DNA from: an uncultured Ruminococcus sp.
Lineage (GTDB): Bacteria > Bacillota > Clostridia > Lachnospirales > Lachnospiraceae
Direction of reading: 5' to 3'
NCBI GenBank assembly: GCA_946494335.1
Contig: CAMMBV010000020.1
Location: 1-60,465, forward strand
DNA: 60,465 nucleotides
Below the pieces are notes generated by a model. The model was not told where the DNA came from, ran no database searches, and saw only the letters and a list, made by a program, of their open reading frames with translations. Below, in pieces: positions 35,787-45,006 of the stretch (position 1 is the first letter of the stretch; each line of letters opens with the position of its first letter). Position numbers and translations under genes: made by a program.

Positions 35787-36758
35787 TTACCAGCAACTCT
35801 GCAGCACTGTCAAACTCCAGACTGCCAGGGACGCGCATGAAATAATAATTCTTTTATTTTCATTGCCCTCTTTTATAATTAAAGTCCAAAAACTTACAAG
35901 CGTATTACATACTGCTGCCGTTATTAATAGAGGAAAATATCTGAAATGATACAACGATTTTGCAATTATTACGATTACCACGACAAATATTGACAAAGCC
36001 ATTGTTTCCAGCCGTTTTCTTTTTTCCTGTCTTTGTTGATCCACCAATTCTTTTAAAACCGTTCGGGCTTTATTTGAGTATGCGCCTTTATTATGTCCAT
36101 CTGAATGTGTTAAATAATAAAATGCTTTTTCGTTATCCTTTTCTCTTCCGACACCATAATAATAACAAAGGCCTAACAGTCGTCCGGCTTCTCTGCAGCC
36201 GTCCTCATAAGCTCTCTCCAGATATGTTCGAGCCCACACCGCCTCAGTACTCATTGTTGGCTTCAACGTAATACTTGTATCTGTAACATGAAGACTTTCA
36301 TCTGATTTCAACCATGTTATAGCACACTCATAAGCCTCTCTTCCCCTGGCCGACTCTGAATCTTCCTGCAAAATTCCAGATTTCATTTGCAAATTTGGTA
36401 ATTTAAATAATATATTAGGAAGTTTCCATTGGTCTTTTTTATAACCTAATGCTGCAATCAAATCATCGCCCAAATTTTTTATCGTTTCATAGGTAAAACC
36501 GCTTTCTCTCATTCCCCTGACAAGAATGTCTTCATATCCCGCCGAACCTAACCTGTAAAATTGAGCCTCATCCTGTAAAATTTTCGAAAGTTGGGTTGCC
36601 TGCAAGAACAAGGCCATCCGCATCCCATATATCTGATTTTCCGGATCCTGAGCCGCTATTTCTGCTTCCAGTTTTTCCGGATTTTCTAAAATTGCATTGC
36701 CTTGTTCCTCCAGTATATATTTCAAAGCATTTTTTCCTAACAATTTTTTCTCTTCCAC
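35787..36758 (-). CDS. Sel1-repeat membrane protein
   Basis: A 323-aa protein (GTG start, GGAGG 7 bases upstream). Most of the chain is helical; one clear Sel1/TPR-like repeat is CREAGRLLGLCYYYGVGREK followed by DNEKAFYYLTHS. Two C-terminal membrane helices (LSIFVVVIVIIAKSLYHF, LITAAVCNTLVSFWTLII) anchor it, with a third hydrophobic stretch at the end. Sel1 repeats mediate protein contacts, so it is probably a membrane scaffold for the soluble components. Confidence 0.6.
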   Translation of the reverse strand: MEEKKLLGKNALKYILEEQGNAILENPEKLEAEIAAQDPENQIYGMRMALFLQATQLSKILQDEAQFYRLGSAGYEDILVRGMRESGFTYETIKNLGDDLIAALGYKKDQWKLPNILFKLPNLQMKSGILQEDSESARGREAYECAITWLKSDESLHVTDTSITLKPTMSTEAVWARTYLERAYEDGCREAGRLLGLCYYYGVGREKDNEKAFYYLTHSDGHNKGAYSNKARTVLKELVDQQRQEKRKRLETMALSIFVVVIVIIAKSLYHFRYFPLLITAAVCNTLVSFWTLIIKEGNENKRIIISCASLAVWSLTVLQSCW

Positions 36759-36782
36759 ATACCTTCCTCCAATATAGTGTTT

Positions 36783-37796
36783 TTATTTACATGCTATTTT
36801 ATTTAATATTTCAACCCAACTATCCAGTTGAAAACATTCGAGTTTTTCAGTCTTTTTCTCTAATTCAGTGTCATTGAAATCAGGAAATGTATATAAATCC
36901 CAAAACAATTCCTTAATTTCCTGATTCAGCCTCTCCCATTTTGCAATAGCTTCTTTTTCTTCCGCAAATTGTCCAATTTCATTCCTTTTGTCAAATTTAT
37001 CAAAAATAAAGCATGGATTTTGATTGTAAATTATTCTACGTCCTTCTTTATCTTCCAAATCATCACAAAGTCTGCCATTCAATGGATGCCTTCCAATAAT
37101 CACATAAAAAAGAATAGATGCCAAAGAATAAATATCGTTACAACGCGCATAAGCTCCCAGCTTCAATGTCTTCCAGCCGCTGCCTAAAGGAAGGCTGAAT
37201 GCTTTATCCTGATATAAATACCTGGCTCCCTCTGTCAGATATTCTTCTGCGTCTTTTCCAACCCCGGTCTCACAGATACAATTATGCAATACCTGTATTT
37301 TTACTTTTTCATCCTTCTTTGAAAAAAGTAACTGATCTATATTAATTCCATTCAGATAAACCTTTTTTTCATGAAGTTTTTTAATCGAATGAAAAAGAGG
37401 AAGAAAAAGCTGAACCACAAATTTTTCTTCTGACGGCAGCGCCACCTGCAATACATCATCCAGCTGTTTCTGACTGAAAAAGAGACCCAGGCTGGATTTT
37501 CCCGATATTCCACGCTCATATTCACTGACATAATCAACAGGCCAGATAAAAGACGAATCCTCTATGCGCCCCCCAAAGCTTTCTTCAAAATTACCTTCCA
37601 TCCAATTACGATAGCTTTTACCTCCATCAGAAAAACCGTAATAATCCAGGATATATAATTGATATTTATCTTTGTTGGGAAAACGCATGACCTGATAGTT
37701 TCGAAAATATCCTTTCCTTTCCACTTTTGTTTGTACTTCATAAACATTTCCAGCATAACTGCTAAAAACTATCTCTTTTACATCACAATTCAGCAT
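36783..37796 (-). CDS. Protein-kinase-fold protein lacking the HRD catalytic motif (pseudokinase)
   Basis: A 337-aa soluble protein. The C-lobe pattern is recognisable: HSIKKLHEKKVYLNGINIDQ stands where active kinases have H-x-D...N. CNDIYSLASILFYVIIGRHP matches the conserved D-x-(Y/W)-SLG...G..P segment after the activation loop. The catalytic Asp of HRD and the usual DFG are not evident, so it is likely a pseudokinase that binds partners or nucleotide without phosphorylating. No glycine loop is seen at the N-terminus. It lies between the GAP1-like gene and the Sel1 gene. Confidence 0.6.
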   Translation of the reverse strand: MLNCDVKEIVFSSYAGNVYEVQTKVERKGYFRNYQVMRFPNKDKYQLYILDYYGFSDGGKSYRNWMEGNFEESFGGRIEDSSFIWPVDYVSEYERGISGKSSLGLFFSQKQLDDVLQVALPSEEKFVVQLFLPLFHSIKKLHEKKVYLNGINIDQLLFSKKDEKVKIQVLHNCICETGVGKDAEEYLTEGARYLYQDKAFSLPLGSGWKTLKLGAYARCNDIYSLASILFYVIIGRHPLNGRLCDDLEDKEGRRIIYNQNPCFIFDKFDKRNEIGQFAEEKEAIAKWERLNQEIKELFWDLYTFPDFNDTELEKKTEKLECFQLDSWVEILNKIACK

Positions 37797-37817
37797 CTTG
37801 CCTGCTCTCCTGCATCC

Positions 37818-40712
37818 TTATTCTTCTCCCTGCCCTGGAACAAGGTTATCTATCATATTGTCAGAGACAGATTCTTCGCTAACTTCCCCCTCAAAATATT
37901 CTTCCTGTGCCATTCCGTTATCACCCTGTGATTTATCTTTTCCTCGTCTTATCATAAAAACAGTAAACACAGCAATCAGAATCAAGAGTATTCCAATTCC
38001 AATCAAAACAGGAATCTTGATATTTCTTCTACCAAAACTTCTCTTTTTTTTTGATCTTTTTTTCTTTTTTATTGATTTCATATATCGCCGCATTTTTTCA
38101 GACAGTTCCGGATAAATCAATACCATATTATAATTTTGCTCCAACAACTCATATATTTGATCTTCCTTCAATTTCTTCAAAAAATCTGTATTATCAAAGT
38201 TCTTTTTTGCAAAATTATAATATTTCATCAGAAGCACATCTAAAGACATTGTATAATCACGAATTCCGGTTCTCTCAATTAATCTTTTAATCCGTTCATT
38301 GACCACCTCAAGACTATCTAAACATTCTGTAGTGGTAAGCACAGTAAGAATCTCCACAGAAGGCTGATAATTCAATGATGAATGCATCCCTGACCAAAAC
38401 TCCATGTATGCCCTATAATACTGCTCAATTTTCTTGCATTTATCATGACCGCATCTAACCTCTTCAAAATCTTCTGCATAAAACTTCGATGATATTGTAT
38501 TAAGGTCCACCAATTCCCAATATTGATTTAAAATCCCTTTTAAGATTTCTCCACCGACAGTTTCTGGATCCCGGACTAATGTGTTAGATTCCACTGTCAT
38601 TCGCTGCTTTATTTTTTCATTGATTTCTTTTTGAAAAAATGTTAACTGTGTCCTTTTTTTCAGTTTTTGATAACGAAGCAATAAAACCCTGCCATCTTCT
38701 CCTCTTTCTATGTATGCTTCCTGACGCCCGAATTTTCTCACTGTCTCTTCATCATTAGCTCCTCTCAAATATGCTTCTGCTTTATTTTTAAAATCCTTGA
38801 TAAGTTCATCATAAGAATGCTCAAAAGAAGGAAATGTACTGACTTTTAACAATTGTTCAATATAATCCTCCGGATTTTTCAATTTTTTTCTCAATCCAGG
38901 CAGCACACTGCAGCAATAATATTCATCCTGAATTTTACTTTTTTCTGCACAGAGTTTCCGGTTTACTTTATCACCGATTTCTGCATTAAATCCTTGAAGA
39001 TATCCATAATATTTTACAGCCTCCTGCACATCTTCTGTCAGATATACCTGCATGTAATATGCAAGAACATTTTCTTCCAGATCATATTCCTGTCCATAGC
39101 TCACGCAGGTTTGAAATAGACGTTCCAAAACTGTTTTTTCCAATACCAGTCTGTATTTTATAAGCTGCTTCAGCTGCCGTTCCAGATAAAGTGCTATCCT
39201 CTGATGAGCGTATTCCGACTGATTATTCTTAACGAATTCCAGCGCCTTTTTTATCAGTTCAGAAGTTTCTTCTCTTCCCATCGTATCCGTATACAGATTA
39301 CTGGTATAATTCAGATAAAAGTCCTGCAGTTCTTCTGATTCCGTAATGGGATATCTATCTGCAATGGACTGAATTACTCTCCCTGTCAAAATCTCCTGCT
39401 GATTCGGAATTTTTCCCAGGAGTCCGGCAATAAATCGATCCGTCTTTAAAGAACTTTTTTCTTTTAATGACTCCAAAAAGAGCGCCTTTACAGCTTCCAT
39501 ATCTCTGGCTGACAATGCCTGGATAAATACTGCTTCATAATCTTCTGAATCTGTTTGCAAATAATATTTTTGAAGGTTCTTAAACTGAATGTCATTTATT
39601 TTTGCTTCCTTTTCAATAGCCAGTTTTAACAAAACAGTAAGAAGATCAGAAACAAAGCGTGATTCATCTACTTTAATCCGACAAATGGAGTTCAATATTC
39701 TTCCTGCATTTATCGGTTTGTAATAAGTATCCAAAATCTTTTTATCAGAACTGCAGCCATACGCGTAAAAGGCAGGTACCATTGCATTTGCAATAGCAGA
39801 GAGCGGTTTCATTTCCGGACGTCTATAAATAGCTTTTAAATAATTATCCACATATGATAAAAATTCCTGATTCTTTTTCTGCCCATTTGGTCTCAGATAT
39901 GTAATAAACTGGGTTTTAAATCTTGTGCCTTCGATTTCATCTTTTAACTGACTCGACTGACCGGTTGTCAAGTTAAACCATGCGCCTTTATATTTTTCAC
40001 AATATTTCACGGGAATCACAGTAAACATTCGATTGCTCATACCCTTTATCTGATAACTGGAAAATGTGATTTTTTGACGCAGAATTAGCGGTGTTACTGA
40101 AAAGACCAGAAACATCATATCCTTTATCACTTCCTCGAAAGAGTGTAACGAAGGTTCCCATCCAAACGCCAAATTAACTCTTCCTTCAGAAAATATCGCT
40201 TCATAAAAATGCCTTATTAAATCCTCATATACTTCATCCGTCAAATGATATTTTTCCCTGACTCCTCCCACAGTTAATTCTGGAACATCTTCTTCCTTTA
40301 ATTTATCTATTTCCGGCAATTTTTCCTTATGCTGCTGTTTGGAATTACAGGAATTATGAAAATTCGCACTGCTGAACCGAAAAAAGTGCTCCGGTTTTGA
40401 AAATTGCTCTTTCATCTGATCATTATCCAGAATTAAACCGTGTACATATGGAGTGGGTCTGCCTTTGAAATCTTTTTCTGCATAAATCTGCGACAAATAG
40501 AACCGGGTACCCTCCATGTTATATCCACCGTCCAATATGTATGGCATCATGGTTCCTGGCTCAACCCCTATTTCCAGTGTTATATACATACCGGTAAACT
40601 CTGATTCCATAACAGAATCCACCTGATCAGAAGCACCAGATATCTGATATCCTGCGTCTCTTTCCTGCTCTCCCAGACGGAATCGACTGATCTGCTGTAT
40701 CTTCAATTCCAT
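37818..40712 (-). CDS. GAP1-like (GTPase-associated protein 1) membrane-anchored protein
   Basis: A 964-aa protein. The first ~250 residues (Q-Q-x-S-R opening, GASDQ, LEIGVEPGTMMPYILDGGYN, RPTPYVHGLIL, LRQKITFSSY, FTVIP) resemble the GAP1 N-terminal and middle domains, families defined beside TRAFAC-type GTPases in bacterial conflict-system loci. A long helical region follows, then one membrane helix near 900-920 (IPVLIGIGILLILIAVFTVF) and an acidic tail. It starts 10 bases after the GTPase gene stop, and the pairing is the main support for the assignment. The ribosome site is very close to the ATG, so the TTG two codons later may be used. It may regulate or couple the GTPase to the membrane. 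Confidence 0.6.
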   Translation of the reverse strand: MELKIQQISRFRLGEQERDAGYQISGASDQVDSVMESEFTGMYITLEIGVEPGTMMPYILDGGYNMEGTRFYLSQIYAEKDFKGRPTPYVHGLILDNDQMKEQFSKPEHFFRFSSANFHNSCNSKQQHKEKLPEIDKLKEEDVPELTVGGVREKYHLTDEVYEDLIRHFYEAIFSEGRVNLAFGWEPSLHSFEEVIKDMMFLVFSVTPLILRQKITFSSYQIKGMSNRMFTVIPVKYCEKYKGAWFNLTTGQSSQLKDEIEGTRFKTQFITYLRPNGQKKNQEFLSYVDNYLKAIYRRPEMKPLSAIANAMVPAFYAYGCSSDKKILDTYYKPINAGRILNSICRIKVDESRFVSDLLTVLLKLAIEKEAKINDIQFKNLQKYYLQTDSEDYEAVFIQALSARDMEAVKALFLESLKEKSSLKTDRFIAGLLGKIPNQQEILTGRVIQSIADRYPITESEELQDFYLNYTSNLYTDTMGREETSELIKKALEFVKNNQSEYAHQRIALYLERQLKQLIKYRLVLEKTVLERLFQTCVSYGQEYDLEENVLAYYMQVYLTEDVQEAVKYYGYLQGFNAEIGDKVNRKLCAEKSKIQDEYYCCSVLPGLRKKLKNPEDYIEQLLKVSTFPSFEHSYDELIKDFKNKAEAYLRGANDEETVRKFGRQEAYIERGEDGRVLLLRYQKLKKRTQLTFFQKEINEKIKQRMTVESNTLVRDPETVGGEILKGILNQYWELVDLNTISSKFYAEDFEEVRCGHDKCKKIEQYYRAYMEFWSGMHSSLNYQPSVEILTVLTTTECLDSLEVVNERIKRLIERTGIRDYTMSLDVLLMKYYNFAKKNFDNTDFLKKLKEDQIYELLEQNYNMVLIYPELSEKMRRYMKSIKKKKRSKKKRSFGRRNIKIPVLIGIGILLILIAVFTVFMIRRGKDKSQGDNGMAQEEYFEGEVSEESVSDNMIDNLVPGQGEE

Positions 40713-40721
40713 TCCTCCCTT

Positions 40722-42314
40722 CTATGAATCCACCCCGGCAATTACATGCAGACGATATAATACCCACAACAGCGGTTCTTCAATTCTATAAGGATCCGGA
40801 TTTTCACTCAGCCAATATTCTATATGCATATTACTCAGCCGAATTTCCTCAAAAGACTGAACTACATCCTCTCCGGTATCAGGATGTTTGCCAAGGAGCA
40901 CTTGTTTTCTTCCCTTATATAGCGGAGGCTCCTGCACTGGACCATGCTTTTGTTCCTTTTTCAAAAGTTGTACTGCCTGCTCCGCATCCTTTTCCAGGTC
41001 AATATAAATGGGATCTTCGTCTGTTCCAATGTTATACATCGGCTGAACTTCTACGCCTAAAGCAGAGATCGCAAAAAAAGCTGTCTCATGGAAAAACTTT
41101 TTTAATTGTCCCTGTATCATTTCCTCCGGATCAAGTTTTTTCATTAAACTGATCATGGCGCCTTTCATCTGTCGATAACTGTCAAGATAAAATCCCTTTT
41201 TTGCAGAATTCCACTGTATCTTTTTAAAAATTACACTTTCTGATTGAATAAACTCATCCATGGTAAAATCATCCATCATCTCACGCAATTTGTCACTTTT
41301 TGACAGGACGGCTGCCATCAAAGGCCGCTGGGATGTTCCACTGGTATCAAAAAAATCTATCAAGGATTCTACTACATTGCTTACCGGATTCTCTCCTGCC
41401 GATTCATCAAACTGTGGAAACTGCTTGGGATCCATCAGCATGATAATCGCCTGTGATTTTAATAAATATGGTCCAAATCTATACAGCCTGTCCGTGTTAA
41501 TACAATTTTCGCCTGCAATATCGTAAAAAACCAACGTAGTCTCATCCTGCCCGCGTTTTCCCCCATTCGGAATGATATTTATCATCATGGGCGGATACAG
41601 GATACCTTCCTGCGTACTCATGGGAAGAAAACTGTTTTTCGCTATTCTTTCATTAGGCCTCAGATTAAAGGTCTGAGCTGTTATCAAGCCGGCACATGAT
41701 AAATGCTTCTGCAGACTTTCCAACAGCTGATTCAGATATACGGTCTTACCGGATCCGGTAATACCAACTACAGAAATAAATAACACTTTATGTTTTCCAT
41801 ATGTTGACGGCAGCCTGTTATGGCAATGTGGACACAGACGTACTGTTGAATCTTCAGAATAACAATCTTTTACCCTCATAAGAAATCCATCGCTGTAAAT
41901 CAAGCCTTCATCTGTACCATGATACAACATCTCTTTATCTGAAGGTCGAATCACCGGATAATTCCATTCCTCGTCCTCTCTTTGATCTGGAGTAATATGA
42001 AAACGCGCCCAGAAATCCTTCAATTCCGGATCCTCTATCTGTTTTTGGAATTTCCTGGCAATTCTGTTCTTCTTCAATTCTTGTTCCATCTTTTGCTCGT
42101 CATCACCCCAGAGTTCTTCAATCGTCTCATCATCCATTACATTGCTTTTAACGGTCATCGAACGAAAATGAACTTCCTTATGACTGAATTCGCCAAAACA
42201 ATAGGGACACACAATTTTATTCCAATCCATCTTTTTTACTTCTGGTCTGCTTTTTACGTCCTCTTCCTCTTCCTGATCCTGTGTAATTCCAAAGATTTTT
42301 TTTAATAATCCCAT
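40722..42314 (-). CDS. Zinc-ribbon GTPase (TRAFAC/double-GTPase-associated type)
   Basis: The 530-aa protein has a split zinc ribbon (CPYC at 36-39 and CPHC at 161-164), then a GTPase core: G1 GITGSGKT (184-191), G3 DIAG (265-268) in LVFYDIAGEN, and G4 SKSD (338-341) in place of NKxD. A C-terminal region of about 150 residues follows. The Asp after the K in G4 supports guanine specificity. This is the probable switch of the locus, with the GAP1-like product encoded immediately downstream. CAGGAGGA precedes the ATG. Confidence 0.82.
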   Translation of the reverse strand: MGLLKKIFGITQDQEEEEDVKSRPEVKKMDWNKIVCPYCFGEFSHKEVHFRSMTVKSNVMDDETIEELWGDDEQKMEQELKKNRIARKFQKQIEDPELKDFWARFHITPDQREDEEWNYPVIRPSDKEMLYHGTDEGLIYSDGFLMRVKDCYSEDSTVRLCPHCHNRLPSTYGKHKVLFISVVGITGSGKTVYLNQLLESLQKHLSCAGLITAQTFNLRPNERIAKNSFLPMSTQEGILYPPMMINIIPNGGKRGQDETTLVFYDIAGENCINTDRLYRFGPYLLKSQAIIMLMDPKQFPQFDESAGENPVSNVVESLIDFFDTSGTSQRPLMAAVLSKSDKLREMMDDFTMDEFIQSESVIFKKIQWNSAKKGFYLDSYRQMKGAMISLMKKLDPEEMIQGQLKKFFHETAFFAISALGVEVQPMYNIGTDEDPIYIDLEKDAEQAVQLLKKEQKHGPVQEPPLYKGRKQVLLGKHPDTGEDVVQSFEEIRLSNMHIEYWLSENPDPYRIEEPLLWVLYRLHVIAGVDS

Positions 42315-42333
42315 GTTGTCCTCCTGTCAGCCG

Positions 42334-42996
42334 CTACTGCAGCCGGTAAAACTTTCTGTACTTTTCAAAAACTTCCACCGTAATATCCGTATATTCCTCC
42401 GCGGTTTTTAAAGTAATTATGCCATCCTTTGTCAGCTGTTCCGGAATCGGATAAAACACATCCTCTTTTCTGTTTACCCGGTAACAGAGGATAGGCTCCG
42501 TCAATTTGGGTATTGCCAAACAGCGGATACATATATCGCAAAAAAAGCTTTTCTTAAATATTCCCTTTTGTCTGCGTACCAGTTTTACCGCTATAGAAAC
42601 CGGTATAATTAATTTACTTACTGCCTCTTGTTCCATATGCGCATTTTTTTGATCGTCAATCCAGAAAATATCAATTCGGGCAGGTGACTTTACATTTCCG
42701 GGAAGAGTCAGTTCCGATCCTCTGGTACGGATTTTATCTTCGTCAATATAAAAAAACTGATACTCCTTTTCCTGATAAATAAAGGAAATCTTTCTGCCGC
42801 TTTTATCGGTGCATTCATTCAACTGTCTCATAAGCCTCTGATCCTTTACCGGAATCAGATCGGAAAAAACGTCCGATACACAGAGCAAAAATCCTTTTGG
42901 TCTTGATTTGTACTGAATTTTTACAGTAATTTTCCCATTAAAAACCTGATAGTCACTGCCCGTGATTTCTCCTAACGTGTCATTTATAAATTTCAT
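42334..42996 (-). CDS. Beta-rich hypothetical protein
   Basis: The ATG at 42996 (MKFINDTLG) avoids overlap with the upstream gene and has GAGAGG upstream; it gives 220 aa. The chain is rich in short strands (YQVFNGKITVKIQYKSRPK, YQFFYIDEDKIRTRGSELTL) and contains a cysteine cluster (FFCDICIRCLA). I do not recognise it. It lies between the 636-aa gene and the GTPase, as a likely partner subunit. Confidence 0.55.
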   Translation of the reverse strand: MKFINDTLGEITGSDYQVFNGKITVKIQYKSRPKGFLLCVSDVFSDLIPVKDQRLMRQLNECTDKSGRKISFIYQEKEYQFFYIDEDKIRTRGSELTLPGNVKSPARIDIFWIDDQKNAHMEQEAVSKLIIPVSIAVKLVRRQKGIFKKSFFCDICIRCLAIPKLTEPILCYRVNRKEDVFYPIPEQLTKDGIITLKTAEEYTDITVEVFEKYRKFYRLQ

Positions 42997-43012
42997 CCAG
43001 ATTCGCCTCTCA

Positions 43013-44923
43013 CTATGTATATATCTCACAGGAAAGCGGACAAATCATAATTCTTTCCACCGAGTCCTGGCGGCTTGTCCGGAACACTTTCCCCTTAAAG
43101 TTTTCCTGATTTTCTAATGCATCCACAAACTCCGCCTCCGCAAATGCAATACAATAAGAATTTCCCTCCGGGAATTTTTCACACTGAAAACGGCATTCAT
43201 CCTTCAGCTTCTGATTCTGAAATCCCAATTCGTCTAAAATCCTCATGGTTGTATCGCTTTCACTGCGATTTGCCAACTCTCTTTCAAAAGTCGTCAAATA
43301 AACGCCTGCATTCTCTCCCACAAATTGCTTAAATACGGTTTTCAGGCATTCGCAATATAATCCTATGGCAGTACAATATTTCCCCAATACCTTCCGATTT
43401 TTCTCGAAAGGAAACAGTTCTTCTGTTCTATGTTCATAATAACGACAGATGGCATCATCCGGTTGATATCCAAGATCAACCAATCCCCTGACTTCTTTTA
43501 TAAGTTTTGCATGTTTTCTGCATTCTTCATAGTAGTCCAGGAGCGCACGGATGCAAATATTCCCCGCCTTCTTCAAAAACAGCTGACGCGCTTTATCCTC
43601 CGCCAGTTTACACAAAATAGAATCCACGTCGTCACCACTGAATCTTTTTGCAACGATGGCAGGTTCCTCCAAATCATGTAAAATGGCTTCCCAAACAGAA
43701 GAATTTTCTGCATAAGCAAGAATTTCTGTATATGAAAATTCATCTTTCAGGTAGTCTTTTACTTTTTCGTAAATCTCCTCTGATTTTCCACTAACATAAT
43801 CTTCCACTTTATTAAGATAATTATATTTTACAAAAAGATCCCATATTCCCAGCCCCTGTACATTGACCCGCATTATATGCTCCAGTTCGACAGAAGATTC
43901 CACTCCGTATTTCCTGATATTTTGCATTTCAGGAAAATAGGGAAAGTCCTCCAATTGTACACTTTCAGGAAAACTATCTGCCAGCCTTTGTTGCATAAAT
44001 GTTTCAAGTCCAAAAATTCCCTCCTCTGTCTTTCGTGTCAGTCTTTTGCGAAATCCGTGGGAGGAGCTGTCAAACCCCTCACTCTCTAAAACAGCCTGCT
44101 CACTTTTCTCATATATATGGAGTATTGTTCTCAACGTAGATTGGGTAATTTTTTTCGATGGCTTACTACATTTAATATAAGCAGCCGTACACATCTGTTC
44201 GTCCTGCAGCAGCGTATCTTCTATCTCCCGTGAAATCTTGTATTCTTCCCCTGTTGCTATCTCATATGAGTTTGACAAAAAAGCAACATCTGCCGCAATA
44301 CGATACTGATTTTTCTCAGCTTCTTCGCTGAGAAAACGACCGTTTCGCAGAACATTGCTAAGTACCAGCACCCCATGAATTTTTCTTTCTCTTTTTAATT
44401 TCGAAAGAGCCGATAATTGCTTTTGTGCCTTTTCCCTTTTTTCCGCTGTCTTTTCATTTAGGAGCATAACGACAACCAGTTGAATCTGTTCTAAATAAAG
44501 ATTCAGGTCTCCATTCAAAACCTCTATATATTCATCCAGTCTGGTATCCTCGCCTTCCAGGAAAAGATAAACTCTGGTATCATTGTAAATCTGAAAAACA
44601 CCCTCTGATACTGATCTTAGTTTTACAATATTCTCTTCCATTTCCCGGATCAGTTTTTCTTTTTTCACTGATCTGGGATATTTCATAATAATCAGATTAC
44701 CCTGGATATTATTCCATGCCAGTTCAACGGTTTCTTTTAACAGCTGTATTTTTTCCTCATCACATGCATCTCCAAATGCCAGAAATAAAACAGGTCTATA
44801 CGGTCCGCAATGGTATCCTGCAAAACGTTTTCCTGCGATATCTTTTTGTCCTGTAATGTATTCGCTGCATTCTGTTAACAGCTGGCGTATTTTTGATTCT
44901 CCGGGGTTTAATTCTTCCGGCAT
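43013..44923 (-). CDS. Large soluble hypothetical protein
   Basis: A 636-aa soluble protein. Residues 40-210 have an alternating strand/helix pattern (PYRPVLFLAFGDACDE, GNLIIMKYPRS, RVYLFLEGED, QLVVVMLLNEK, GVLVLSNVLRNGRFLSEEAE) that could be a Rossmann-like domain related to tubulin-like partners. The rest is helical. No nucleotide-binding motif is intact. It is placed straight after the tubulin-like gene, separated by an 83-base gap with a strong hairpin, so a dedicated tubulin partner is a reasonable guess. Confidence 0.55.
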   Translation of the reverse strand: MPEELNPGESKIRQLLTECSEYITGQKDIAGKRFAGYHCGPYRPVLFLAFGDACDEEKIQLLKETVELAWNNIQGNLIIMKYPRSVKKEKLIREMEENIVKLRSVSEGVFQIYNDTRVYLFLEGEDTRLDEYIEVLNGDLNLYLEQIQLVVVMLLNEKTAEKREKAQKQLSALSKLKRERKIHGVLVLSNVLRNGRFLSEEAEKNQYRIAADVAFLSNSYEIATGEEYKISREIEDTLLQDEQMCTAAYIKCSKPSKKITQSTLRTILHIYEKSEQAVLESEGFDSSSHGFRKRLTRKTEEGIFGLETFMQQRLADSFPESVQLEDFPYFPEMQNIRKYGVESSVELEHIMRVNVQGLGIWDLFVKYNYLNKVEDYVSGKSEEIYEKVKDYLKDEFSYTEILAYAENSSVWEAILHDLEEPAIVAKRFSGDDVDSILCKLAEDKARQLFLKKAGNICIRALLDYYEECRKHAKLIKEVRGLVDLGYQPDDAICRYYEHRTEELFPFEKNRKVLGKYCTAIGLYCECLKTVFKQFVGENAGVYLTTFERELANRSESDTTMRILDELGFQNQKLKDECRFQCEKFPEGNSYCIAFAEAEFVDALENQENFKGKVFRTSRQDSVERIMICPLSCEIYT

Positions 44924-44953
44924 GCTTCTTCTCTCTTTCCATGTAAAATTTGC

Positions 44954-44987
44954 GAAAGCCTCTGCCTTATCAAAGGCATCGGCTTTC
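44954..44987 (-). other. Intercistronic hairpin after the tubulin-like gene
   Basis: GAAAGCC (44954-44960) pairs with GGCTTTC (44981-44987) and TGCCTT with AAGGCA inside, with a symmetric TC/TC internal loop. It occupies one of the few sizeable gaps in the operon. The leftward exit is GCAAATTTTA, a poor T-run, suggesting partial termination or RNA processing that lowers downstream expression. Confidence 0.55.
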
Positions 44988-45006
44988 CCAGCATATCTAT
45001 GATGGT

